A stretch of DNA of 64,000 nucleotides from assembly GCA_020722815.1 (NCBI GenBank), contig DYKB01000013.1, positions 46,746 to 110,745 of the forward strand, in the 5' to 3' direction. Positions 46,759 through 56,800 of this stretch are shown here, piece after piece; position 1 is the first letter of the stretch; each line of letters begins with the position of its first letter. The DNA comes from Caldithrix sp. Its GTDB lineage: Bacteria; Zhuqueibacterota; Zhuqueibacteria; Thermofontimicrobiales; Sulfurfontimicrobiaceae. Under the pieces are notes generated by a model. The model saw only the letters and a list, made by a program, of their open reading frames with translations, did no database searches and was not told the origin of the DNA. The translations under genes and the position numbers were made by a program.

Positions 46759-49700
46759 TTATTGTCCCTTAACGAGCTTAAAAATATCGGGTCGCTTCCG
46801 GATGAACTCATCCAGCGGTTCCCGATAGTACCAGGCTATGACCTGATAGCCAGCATCGGTCAGGGTGTTTCTTTTCATTTTATCATCATCCCGAATTTGA
46901 GGATCATCATGGGGTGTCCCGTCACAAAAAATGCATACATTAGGTTTATACAAGAAATCGGGACGAACGTACAGATTGGCAATTTTGGGCTGTGCTTCGT
47001 CGGGTAATTTCAAACCATTTGTATATAAATATTTCAAAAATTGATCCTCGGTACTACTATCCGGGTCACGGGCCGCCTGTAATGCTTGATAATGGGCATC
47101 ATAACTGTCGAATGATTTTGAAGTTTGCACCACAATTTGGGCATCTTTCAACATTTGCAGCGAATCCCGGATATAGTTCCGATTAATCACCTGATGGTGC
47201 ATCTGATTATAATAACTGAGTAAATCATCATAGGTTGCAGGAAGCAATTCCTCTGGTGGAACTTCCCGACCATCTTTCATAAAGCATAAATTGAAGGCTT
47301 CCTGCATAAGGGCTTGATAAACAGGCGGGTCATTCACAATTTGAGATAATACACCAAGACTTCCTTCGGCGGCTTCATAGATCAGGATATTAGGCGCTTC
47401 TACTTCACCCATGATGGTTGCCCCGATTTCATTGGATTCCATCTGAAAATAGTTTTCGATAGCGCGCTTTAAGGCGTACATCAAAGTTATGACGCCATGA
47501 TGCTGTCCCTTAAGGGCCAGCGCCGCCACCGGTTGAATATAAAGGGCATTGGCCGTAGTTGTGGTAAATAGTTTGATGCGCCGAATATCGTCACGGCGTT
47601 CGTTGCCATTTTTAGCAGGTGGGCGCTGCCAGAAACCATTGCGGAGATTCAAGGCGAAGCCATTTTCCCGGGAAATGCGCCATTTAAAATTAATTTGAAC
47701 CAGGCGTGCAGCGGGTATGGCGTGGATATGCAGTAATTTTTCATTGGCTAAAATGACATGCGCCTCGTCAATGCTTTCAAAGCCGCCTTCCACGGCAAAG
47801 TAAGTGCCGGTGTCGTAACCCTTGCGGGTTCGCTCTTCCTCCTGGCAGGTGATTCGCTGTAATTGCCCGGCCCGACATTCTGTCATTTCAACCAGATCGG
47901 CATGAATAAAGCGGTCCATTCCCTGGGTCAATTCAAGATTAACAAGGGGATCAACATTGTAATGATATTGCTCCCGCATCATAATATAGCCAGTAAAAGG
48001 ACTTATTTTCGCCCGTTCCATTTTGGTTTCGGCTTCAGTTAAAATCATTCGTTCAATTCGATATTTTGCCCCATCATGATAGATAATGTTCTGCGGTCCA
48101 AATTCAGTGAGGGCAATGGGTCTGGGACGGGAGATAAATTCGCCAGCCCCTTCACTGTTTTCCAAAAAAGCCCGGATGGGCCGGCGCGTAAAATTATACC
48201 CCGGCAAAAAACCTTCGGCAGCCAGATAACGATAGGGATAAAATTCAGACTGGTTGTTTCCCGTTGTCTGGCCATTTTCGGAAAGCTTATTTAACAGCAA
48301 TTCCAGTTGCCGTTCCGCCTGACGCCGCTGTCGTCGTGCTTCCCTGATCTTTTCATGATTTTCGGCATAAATTTGATTTTCAATGACCATATTGGCTTCC
48401 CGAAACTGCTGAATTGCATTTTTATAAAGCAGATGCCAGCGTTTTAATGATTGATAAAAATCCTGTTGATAATTGTCAATCGTTCGTTTAATCCACTCGT
48501 CATCGAACCAGGCTGGTTTTCGTTTTGTCAGTTCATTTTGGAAACAGGAATCTTCAATGACCTTTTTAAAAGTGAGCAATATCGTTGTTTTTTGTTGTTC
48601 AGTCAATTTCAAAGTTTCAACGATTTCCGGGTTTAATGTCAGGGTATCCAGATTATCCTGGTCTACAATATCACCCAAAGAATTATGGAGCCCATTTAAC
48701 GAATGACGCGCGAAAATCATGGCATGAAGATGACTTTTTAATAATTCTTCATTCATGAGATCAAGACGCGGTGTAGCGACTACGCCGGCAACCATTTTTA
48801 CCTGATTTTTAAAATAATGCCGATCATGTGAGCTAAAATTTGAGCAGTAGACCATTACCAGCGCAGCCTGGCCACTCCGTCCTGCCCGGCCGCTTCGTTG
48901 GGCATAATTCGCCGGCGAGGGTGGTACATTACGCAGATGAACGACGGATAAATCTTTAATGTCAATCCCCAATTCCATCGTCGGAGAGCAAAAGAGAACA
49001 CTAATAATGCCATCACGGAAATCCTGTTCGCGCTGTTTTCGGCGAGTAGTATTGATTTGACCGGTATGTTCGTGGCCTTCAATCGGTTTTATAGCTTGAA
49101 AATTAGTCTGATAAAAATTTTTAAAATATTCATTGACTTTAGACTTTAATGGTTTGTAGGATCTGTTTCTAATAAGGTCTTGCAGAATCTTCTGACCATC
49201 TCCTTTTTGCCAACAGATCATATCCAGTCGTAATTGATAAATGAATTTCTGTTCACCAGACTCAACCGTCACCTGTTTTTTATGAAGCCAGCCTGCATCT
49301 GTTAGAAAATTGAACAAATCATAAATAAAATTTTGATAAACATCGCCAACTTTCAGATCAATGCCAAAATTTTTAGTCATATTTTTTATATACCGTCCGA
49401 ATACACTTTGATAGCCTGCGCTTTCTGTATACAGATTACTGGCGTTTCGCGCTAACTTTTCGATCCGGATGTAGGCTGGACGTTCTATTTCTTCATTTAA
49501 ATCCAGCGTCCAAGGTGCTTTCAGCTTCTCCCGAAAGCGTTTTTCATTTCGGGCAATAACATTGGATTCCAACATCGAAAAATGAATGGCATAAGATTTT
49601 CGGAAAAAGTCAAAAATTTGATGCAGAAATTCTAATCGCAGATCAGGATTCATGCGGTTGAGCAGTTCAAATTTTTCCCACTGTTTATCATCCCTGACCG

Positions 49701-51942
49701 TCTGCTCAAGGTAAAGATAATTAATTTTCAGCAGAGCACATTGCTCCAGATTTGGCAAAACCACCCGCCAGCTTCTTCTAAGATCATTTAACAGCTGGTA
49801 CATAATAAAATCTTTAAAAGCTTCTTCATTATCCTTTTTGGGGCCAGGGAACGTGGCCGGATTCTGAGCAAATTGCGCCTGCGGCAAATTTAAACATTCA
49901 AAGACGCTATCGGCGATATTGGTGTAATCCAACCGTTCATTTCGATTTAGGGCCTGTGAAATGGCTGCTCGTAATTGTCCGATTTTTATAAAATCATTAA
50001 AATGGCCCGCCTGCAATGACGCATCCTGGCGATTGTCTGTAAAACTTAATAGTTTTTGTGTCGAGTCTGGTTCGCCAAAGGCCTGTAATTGCGTTATCGT
50101 TTCAAAAGACAAAACAGTAGTGGCTGTGCTACGTCCTTCGCCACCCAGTTTCATAAGCTTGGTCCATTCGGTTGTTTGATGATCAAATAAATTACCAGAA
50201 GTGGGATCAAACAGGAGTGGGGCAGGCATGAACCAACCGGAGAAGGTTTTCGGCTCCTGACAGGAAAAATTTCCGGCCTGATCGAAAAATATCTGTCGGG
50301 GTATCCGTTGACGCTTATCAGCTTTTAAAGTCCGGCTCCCATCTTTACGCGGTGGATTAAACCACGAATCGGGTAATTCCGGCAAATCACGGGAATCATC
50401 CCATATTGGTTCTTCATCGGCAGGATTTTGCATAAAAATATAACCGATCGATGTTGTCTGATCTTCAGCCTCCAGATTAGCCATATCGTAAAATTCACGA
50501 GGGAGAATTTTGCCTTCATTTTCATTCAGATAGACACAATAAAATTCATGACCGGAGGTCCGGCTAAAGACCAGCGGGAAAATATAGGTATCTTTATTAT
50601 TGGCGTATAATCCCGCTTCCATGAAAAGTTGTCGCTGATGATGATCCCCTAAGGTCGCATAAACTGAACCGGTCTGGGCAATAAACTGATGAATCCGATA
50701 GGGCAGATAATTTTTGTCTTTTGGTTTGGCTGGATCGGAGTTAAGCCGATTCGCCCAATCCAGCAATTGCTCCAGATGTATTTTGCAAAGCTCTTTTGCC
50801 ATAGAACTGTAATCAGCCAATTGCTGACCCATTTCATTCAATGTAACTGGTTTTCGGCGGATGAGCGTTCCTTCACGCGTTTCCATGGCGATATATGATT
50901 CGATCCAATTTGCTGTGGGATATTTTTCAAATTCCGAAGAATTGAGCGTGGGATCAATAGGCGTTTGAATAGCTTTTGCGACCAATTCCGGAGTTATCGG
51001 TTTGTTTCCGCTCAAACTGCGGACTAAATATTCGTTAACGATCTGTTCCGCATAAATATCAGCGCCAAAAATCAGCGATCCAAATCGGGCTACCTCCTGT
51101 TTTTGTTCCATTAATGTAGCGGTTTCCGAGGCAACCATCGTCGCCGACGTCCCGATACAGTTAATTTTATTTCGCGCGGCTGCCCGAATACGTCGAATGA
51201 GGAGGGAAACATCCGAACCCTGCCGGCCGCGATAAGTATGCAACTCGTCAAATACCAGAAATTGGAAATGATCCAGTATATTCTGGCGAATTTCGATATC
51301 TTTTCCCGCCCGGGTCATAATCAATTCTAACATCATGTAGTTTGTTAGCAACACGTGTGGTGGCTCCTGGCGCATCTGTTCGCGGATGGCTTCATCTTCC
51401 TGACCAGTATACTGACCAAAAGTAATAGGGAAAGGCCTTTGAAATGTCTTTTCATAGGTTTCCTGATAATCTTTAATGGATTTGTATTGTGAATTAATGA
51501 GTGCATTCATCGGGTATACAATGACAGCCTGTGTTTTGTTTTTCGCCGTATCCCCAGCATTAAGAATATGATTAAAAATAGTCACCAAATAGGTGAGAGA
51601 TTTTCCGGAACCTGTGCCCGAGGTGATAATAAATTCATTTCCGGCGGAACCGAGTCGTATCGCCTCTTCTTGATGACGATATAGCTGTATGTTTCCTAAA
51701 ATATTTACCAATTCAGGGTTTAACTGGTTTTCTTTTACAAAATCTTGAAAAAAATATCCCTTTTCAAATGTCGGATTAAATTGTACAAGCGGTTCCGGCC
51801 ATAGTTTTTTCTCGCGGAGACCAGTTTCAATAAATTTATTAATTTCCGGGTCTTTAATATTCAAAAAACTTTGAATATAACGTTGGTAGTTAGTAACGAT
51901 GTTTTTGTGAAAGTTCAGTATGTTCATAGCAGATCTTTTCAT
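46759..51942 (-). CDS. Giant COG1205-type helicase with DUF1998-like and Vsr-like nuclease domains
   Basis: 1727 residues. N-terminal SF2 helicase: Q-like YRHQEEAI, Walker A TSGTGSGKS near 110, DEAD-type box VFDELHTYRG near 232, SATMVA; second lobe with PTMELGIDIKDL and QRSGRAGRSG near 1018. Around 1515-1580 lies a DUF1998-like part (LIYEAAEGSLGVL, then ATYDDLLSYYNQ), where the usual metal-binding cysteines are replaced. The last 80 residues (VRPDFLYKPNVCIFCDG, then DDDKMKRNTLTDAGYQVI) look like a Vsr/DUF559-type endonuclease. It would combine the DrmA and DrmB roles of DISARM with a nuclease. The ATG at 51942 is used; an ATG at 51927 is equally possible since neither has a strong ribosome site. 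Confidence 0.85.
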   Translation of the reverse strand: MKRSAMNILNFHKNIVTNYQRYIQSFLNIKDPEINKFIETGLREKKLWPEPLVQFNPTFEKGYFFQDFVKENQLNPELVNILGNIQLYRHQEEAIRLGSAGNEFIITSGTGSGKSLTYLVTIFNHILNAGDTAKNKTQAVIVYPMNALINSQYKSIKDYQETYEKTFQRPFPITFGQYTGQEDEAIREQMRQEPPHVLLTNYMMLELIMTRAGKDIEIRQNILDHFQFLVFDELHTYRGRQGSDVSLLIRRIRAAARNKINCIGTSATMVASETATLMEQKQEVARFGSLIFGADIYAEQIVNEYLVRSLSGNKPITPELVAKAIQTPIDPTLNSSEFEKYPTANWIESYIAMETREGTLIRRKPVTLNEMGQQLADYSSMAKELCKIHLEQLLDWANRLNSDPAKPKDKNYLPYRIHQFIAQTGSVYATLGDHHQRQLFMEAGLYANNKDTYIFPLVFSRTSGHEFYCVYLNENEGKILPREFYDMANLEAEDQTTSIGYIFMQNPADEEPIWDDSRDLPELPDSWFNPPRKDGSRTLKADKRQRIPRQIFFDQAGNFSCQEPKTFSGWFMPAPLLFDPTSGNLFDHQTTEWTKLMKLGGEGRSTATTVLSFETITQLQAFGEPDSTQKLLSFTDNRQDASLQAGHFNDFIKIGQLRAAISQALNRNERLDYTNIADSVFECLNLPQAQFAQNPATFPGPKKDNEEAFKDFIMYQLLNDLRRSWRVVLPNLEQCALLKINYLYLEQTVRDDKQWEKFELLNRMNPDLRLEFLHQIFDFFRKSYAIHFSMLESNVIARNEKRFREKLKAPWTLDLNEEIERPAYIRIEKLARNASNLYTESAGYQSVFGRYIKNMTKNFGIDLKVGDVYQNFIYDLFNFLTDAGWLHKKQVTVESGEQKFIYQLRLDMICWQKGDGQKILQDLIRNRSYKPLKSKVNEYFKNFYQTNFQAIKPIEGHEHTGQINTTRRKQREQDFRDGIISVLFCSPTMELGIDIKDLSVVHLRNVPPSPANYAQRSGRAGRSGQAALVMVYCSNFSSHDRHYFKNQVKMVAGVVATPRLDLMNEELLKSHLHAMIFARHSLNGLHNSLGDIVDQDNLDTLTLNPEIVETLKLTEQQKTTILLTFKKVIEDSCFQNELTKRKPAWFDDEWIKRTIDNYQQDFYQSLKRWHLLYKNAIQQFREANMVIENQIYAENHEKIREARRQRRQAERQLELLLNKLSENGQTTGNNQSEFYPYRYLAAEGFLPGYNFTRRPIRAFLENSEGAGEFISRPRPIALTEFGPQNIIYHDGAKYRIERMILTEAETKMERAKISPFTGYIMMREQYHYNVDPLVNLELTQGMDRFIHADLVEMTECRAGQLQRITCQEEERTRKGYDTGTYFAVEGGFESIDEAHVILANEKLLHIHAIPAARLVQINFKWRISRENGFALNLRNGFWQRPPAKNGNERRDDIRRIKLFTTTTANALYIQPVAALALKGQHHGVITLMYALKRAIENYFQMESNEIGATIMGEVEAPNILIYEAAEGSLGVLSQIVNDPPVYQALMQEAFNLCFMKDGREVPPEELLPATYDDLLSYYNQMHHQVINRNYIRDSLQMLKDAQIVVQTSKSFDSYDAHYQALQAARDPDSSTEDQFLKYLYTNGLKLPDEAQPKIANLYVRPDFLYKPNVCIFCDGTPHDDPQIRDDDKMKRNTLTDAGYQVIAWYYREPLDEFIRKRPDIFKLVKGQ

Positions 51943-52298
51943 AATTTCTGTTTATGTTTTAAAAATGTAATTCAGGAAAAAACGGCAAAATAAAAGATGA
52001 ATAGAATAACTTAATCAATATTTTGAAGTAAGTCAACATGATTTTATCATATTTATCCGGGAATATAATAATTTATTTTAACTGTTTTACTGGAGCAAAA
52101 TTTGATGTTTATTTTTATTCGTGAATCTGGAAAAGTCATTTTTATGCCAATTCGATCTCTCTGAATTTTGAATCCCTTAGATAACTGATAGACTCGCAAA
52201 ATCTAAAATCGTAGTTTTTAAATCACAATTCACAAATAACGAAATACAAACAAAGCTCAATGATCTAAGGGATGAATTAAAGTTATCACCACGAAGGG
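51943..52298. other. Divergent intergenic region
   Basis: About 355 bp. It contains the candidate minus-strand promoter at 52008-52036. Just before 52299 a different frame (52247-52285) reads like an N-terminal continuation of the plus-strand gene; see that entry. Confidence 0.5.
52008..52036 (-). promoter_or_regulatory. Candidate promoter of the DISARM-like operon
   Basis: On the minus strand TTGACT (52036-52031), 17-bp spacer, TAAGTT (52013-52008). The -35 is good and the -10 weak. It is 66 bp upstream of the giant helicase start. Confidence 0.45.
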
Positions 52299-52961
52299 AT
52301 GCAGGAAATGTTGCTGGTCGAGAAGATTGCGACAGATAATTGGCGACTGAAGCGGCTGGTTCGATTTGAAAATGGATTATTGTATCGTGATCTTTTTATA
52401 TTCAAACAAATTTCGCTTGATGAGCATTTTCGCCGCCGCCAGCGCAATTCACAATTTCCATTGGAAGGAGATTACTTTAAACCGACGCCGAAAATGGAAT
52501 TTTATACACGTGAAGATCAAGTAAGTGAGGCCGATTTTGACCGTGAATACGCACATTATATTAAAATTTCTTCAAATGATGATGCTCTTAAAGCGGATGA
52601 ACGTTTTATTATTTTTGTGCTCAGTGATCTTGACATTATCGATCTGAATGAAGAAACAAAGCAAGTGGCGCTGGATCATTTGAACCAATGTTCATCCAGG
52701 ACCTTTGCTGAATTAAAAAGAGACTTTTTAGCGGTTGAAAAAGAAATATTGGATGAAATGCGAGTGTTTGTTTCATGGAAGAAATGTCTTGCTTATGAAG
52801 AAAGAGTGCGTCAATTTCCCGCTGAAAAAAAGAAGCATAAAATCATTAAATATGAAACGCACCTGGAACGGATGATTACCAAAAATATATCCTTGTTACT
52901 CGCCTTACAGCGAAATCGGCTGGCGCGAAATTTTAAGGAAATAAAAGCCAGGTTGAATTGA
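52299..52961 (+). CDS. Hypothetical helical protein, possibly 5'-truncated
   Basis: 220 residues, helical and charged. The start MQEMLLVEKIATDNWRLKRL resembles the middle of a widespread uncharacterised family whose members begin with an NALKHGL-type segment before that motif; I recall this from general knowledge, without a search. A different frame just upstream (about 52262-52285, DLRDELKLS) looks like the preceding residues, so a frameshift may have removed the N-terminus. It is divergent from the defence operon and need not belong to it. Function unknown. Confidence 0.55.
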   Translation: MQEMLLVEKIATDNWRLKRLVRFENGLLYRDLFIFKQISLDEHFRRRQRNSQFPLEGDYFKPTPKMEFYTREDQVSEADFDREYAHYIKISSNDDALKADERFIIFVLSDLDIIDLNEETKQVALDHLNQCSSRTFAELKRDFLAVEKEILDEMRVFVSWKKCLAYEERVRQFPAEKKKHKIIKYETHLERMITKNISLLLALQRNRLARNFKEIKARLN

Positions 52962-53335
52962 ATCGTAACCACACAGGTTTCAAATTAATAGTGTTCGACA
53001 CGCCAGGAAACCGGTATCCATTTCTGCCAGAAAGAGCGACATGTCTCATGCCCATATCCTTACTTGATAAAAATATTCGAGTACAAGTTTATCGGCTATC
53101 CTCTGTGTTGTTAAAATGGATTCCCGCTAAAAGCTTGCGGGAATGAGTGAAGGCACTATCTATGTTGACAAAATTTAATTTATTGATTTAATTAAGGTTA
53201 TAAGGCAATAAAAAAAATGAATAGCCACGAGCATTGGCGCGTGGAGCATAATGCCCCCAAAATTTTAAAGTGGGTTTTAATCCGGAGGGATTTACTGACT
53301 CGGGCTTAAAAGCCTGGTGAATAGAGGGCGCATGG
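52962..53335. other. Spacer after the hypothetical gene
   Basis: No gene recognised; the 62-codon ORF at 52958-53146 has no support. The region from about 53220 has further CCACGAGC-type words related to the element at 53336-53511. Confidence 0.45.
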
Positions 53336-53511
53336 AACCACGAGCTAAAGAGTGTGTCCGAGAACTAACCTTTCGAAGGTTTTTAAATGGGTATCATTAT
53401 ATATAGATCAAAATTTCAATTTTAATCTATCGATTATATTACTTTTAACCTTCGAAAGGTTATTTTTGGCTGATTTACTGGTTCTCGGACAGACGCTAAA
53501 GCTCGTGGCAA
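53336..53511. repeat. 176-bp MITE-like element with inverted ends
   Basis: About 30-bp imperfect terminal inverted repeats (CCACGAGCTAAAG, GTGTCCGAGAAC on the left; GTTCTCGGACAGACGCTAAA, GCTCGTGG on the right). A second inverted pair, AACCTTTCGAAGGTT and AACCTTCGAAAGGTT, is nested inside. No coding capacity. Confidence 0.75.
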
Positions 53512-53561
53512 TTCAATAATAAGTTATTGAGATTCATATTGTTATCACCTTATCCTGACGG

Positions 53562-53680
53562 CTATGCGCTCTCCCCTGCCAACTTCTCCCTTGCCTCCAA
53601 CACCAACTGCCGCGTCCGATATTCCCCATATTTCCGAATCTCTTTTTCCTTAAGCTCCCGAAATATTTCACAGAAAAATC
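53562..53680 (-). pseudogene. Fossil 3' end of a second DrmMI-like methylase
   Basis: The minus strand reads EIFRELKEKEIRKYGEYRTR and continues QLVLEAREKL to a TAG, closely matching the last residues of the methylase ending at 38908 (VLKEKEIRKYGEYRTRRLVL). About 80 percent of the nucleotides agree over 53593-53680 against 38939-39027, in the same orientation. Nothing upstream of it is coding, so only the C-terminus survives. Confidence 0.85.
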
Positions 53681-53888
53681 AGGTATACCTGTCCGGTCAG
53701 GCTTTCTGCTTTTATTAAAGGGCTTTCCCGGCAAGGGTCAAAGTCAAGACTCATTGTCTGGCAATCAGTGGTAACGAATTTAGCTGCAATTTTACGCGGT
53801 GGGCATTCGGCCGGAAGGTTAATGATATAATGGCTTTATTTTTCATTCAGCAACCAGGTCTTGCGAAAAAAAATTCCTATAATGTCAA

Positions 53889-56800
53889 TTATTCCTGATA
53901 ATATGGCATCGCGGCCTGTTTCAGAAACAGGTCCACTGGAATGCGGGGCAAGGCGACCTGGCCGCCCGCGATGTTTACCGGGATATAAAACGGTTTCGTT
54001 AAGGCAATATAAGGATAAAAATGGCCGTGTTTGATTTCAAATGACATAAGTTTGGATTTAAATCCCGATTTTAGCATTTTTCGTACGCTTTGAATCCCCT
54101 GATCAGCACCGGAGGGGTCTAAGGAACGCAATAAATTATCAGCGACTTTGGGACCGATTTCGGTGATATGAAAATAGCCAGTCAAAACCATCTTCCCGCC
54201 GGGCACGGGATTCAAACCTTCGCTTTTCAAACTTAAATTGGCATTGATTTTGGATTTCTGGGCTTTGGCTGAGATAACGGGATTAAGTTTTGCCGTATTG
54301 ATGCTGGATAGTGTGGCTTTCATCTGTAGTGATGTATTATTGAGCAGGGTATCGGGAATCTCAAAAGTTCCTTCACCCAGATCAAGCTCAAAATTGCCCA
54401 TGATGTTGCCTTCATACGCCTGCATGGAAAATTGGGGGATACTGACCTGGGGCCCATTTATCAGAACATCCATTTTCAGGTTGGTGAATTCATAATCCAT
54501 CATCACAACTTTATCGATAGTGACAATGGGAATATTGGGCTGCAACTGCATCAAATAAGGACGCAAGTAGTGATATTCCATAGCGGTCAGGCTGGCGGAG
54601 ACCTGTTGAACCGCAGATTCATCGATAAAATGCAATTTTTCCAGATTGATTCGCTGATGGAGTGGCATTTTGCCCCTTATACCCTGCACGGCCAGATAAT
54701 CTTCATAAAACATGTTCAATCCCTGAAAATCGATTTCGGCGTTATACGCCAGCGAGGTTAAATCGATATAGAGATTGGCATCAGCTTCAAATTTCCCGTT
54801 AAGACGCACAAATTCGTACGGCTCCACCGGCTGCTGATTATCAAATTTCAGATGCGCCAGTAAATGAATGATGGTCTCGGTCTCGAGACTGTCGATTTGT
54901 CCCGTGGCATTTATATGGGTATTGATTTCATGAATATAGACAGAACTGGACTTAATTTTGACCAGTTGGAAAAACGGCATGGAGATTTCTGCGGTGAGAT
55001 CCACCTCGTGAAATGGTTTCCGGCGCAGATCGCCCATATAAAAACTGTCAGCATGGGCAGTGAGTGTAGCTTCGAGGCTGTCCGGATAAACCTGGATTTC
55101 GGAAATGGCCTTCATCTTTTTAAAAGCCATGAATATTTCGGTATAGTCTATTTCCAATGGGGTGAGTTCGAGATTGATCTGACCGCGGTAATCCGGTAGA
55201 CCATTCGCCGGCAATTTGCCGTGAAATTCAGCCGTGGCCTGGCCGCTACCATATAGATAAAGTTCGCCAATGTCGACTTTAAAAATATCGGGAATCTGGC
55301 GATAAATATTACCCAGTCTTAAGGTTGCGTCATTGATTTTAAAATCAAAAGCCGTTTCACCAAAATCGATTAGATTGGCATTTCCTTCCATCTCGAGTAA
55401 ATTTTTTAAATTGATTGAAAATGGTGAGATCCGGATATTCTCGAAAGAAGAATCGACCTGGACGCTGAGGGCACCGGTGAGCTGTTGTGAAGGCAAATCC
55501 CGCCAATTATTTTCATAAAAGAGAAATAATGAATCCAGGGTGGCTGAAAAATTACATTGAATCTGCTCCAGCGAAGAAGCTTCCAATTCCAGCGAAAAAT
55601 TCGTCGTGCCCGCCAGGTCCTCAGTCTCAAGAGCCTGCAGTTGTAGTCCCGTCACGTTCAACCGACTTTTTGCAAAGATATTTTGCCAGTTGCCTGGTGA
55701 TTGAAACTGAAAAAGAAAATCGACCCGGGACTTGAGAATATTGGCAATCTTTAAATCGAGATCGACAAATTTGGGAAAGAAGTCAGCGGCGAGTTTTGAA
55801 TCCAGTTTTAATTCGATATGATGTGCAGAAATTTGGGATGTGTCGCCAGGAGCCGAACTGAAGGCGGGAATAAGTAAGGAACCGTTTAAATCCAGATCGG
55901 ATAAGCCAGCCTGGTAATACGTTCCAGCCAGACTCAGGTTGAGATTTAAATCCGAAATTTGCGCGACTTTATTTTCATAATCGAGGCTCAGGTCATTGAG
56001 ATTGAGAACCGTTTTGAATTTCAAACCATCCTGCGGATTGCTGGCCATGGGACTACCAGAAAGCTCAGTGCCATCCAGCGACAGAGCACCATCGATTTTT
56101 ATCATTTGAGAAAAAGATTGCATTTCCGCGATTTTAATCTCGGAAAGTTGTCGGGAGAGATGTGATAAATTCAAATGGCTCTCTTTAATGCGAAAATCCA
56201 CCAGTAGACTATCGAACATCTGGGAAATCGTACCCTCGCCGGATAAAATAGTTTGTTCGGAAAGTGTCAACAGGAGTTTGGGGAGTATCAGATTACCGGA
56301 TTTTAAATTGCCAGTGGTTTCAAATTCCAGTCCGATCAAATGTGGGAACTTTTGGAAGAAAAGTGAATCCGGTTTCTTTCCATTATTATTTAGATACCAA
56401 TTGGTGCAATTTAACACCCCTTTTCCTGAAAATTTTTCAATACCAGCGAGATTAATCAGCAGATCGAGGTCGACATCCGAGCCAAAATGATAGGTTGTTG
56501 AATCGGCAAGGGTGAAATAGGTCAGCGAAAGCCGGGCGCGTTGCATGAGGAGTTCAAGATTGATTTTGAGTGTTTCCAATAGACGATTTTGGTCACCTCC
56601 GGGGACTTCGAGGTCGGAAATTTTTCCGGAAAGGCTGGCAAAATTTATTTGTAATGCCGATGAATCCTGTTTTTGATTCAAAACGATGGCCAGTTGATTT
56701 AAATTAAATTTTTTCAGTTCAATACTGACGGGCATCAGCACGGCGGTGGTATCAACTGGTTCTGGCTGAAGTGTGGTATCGGCCGGTGCAATGAGATCAT

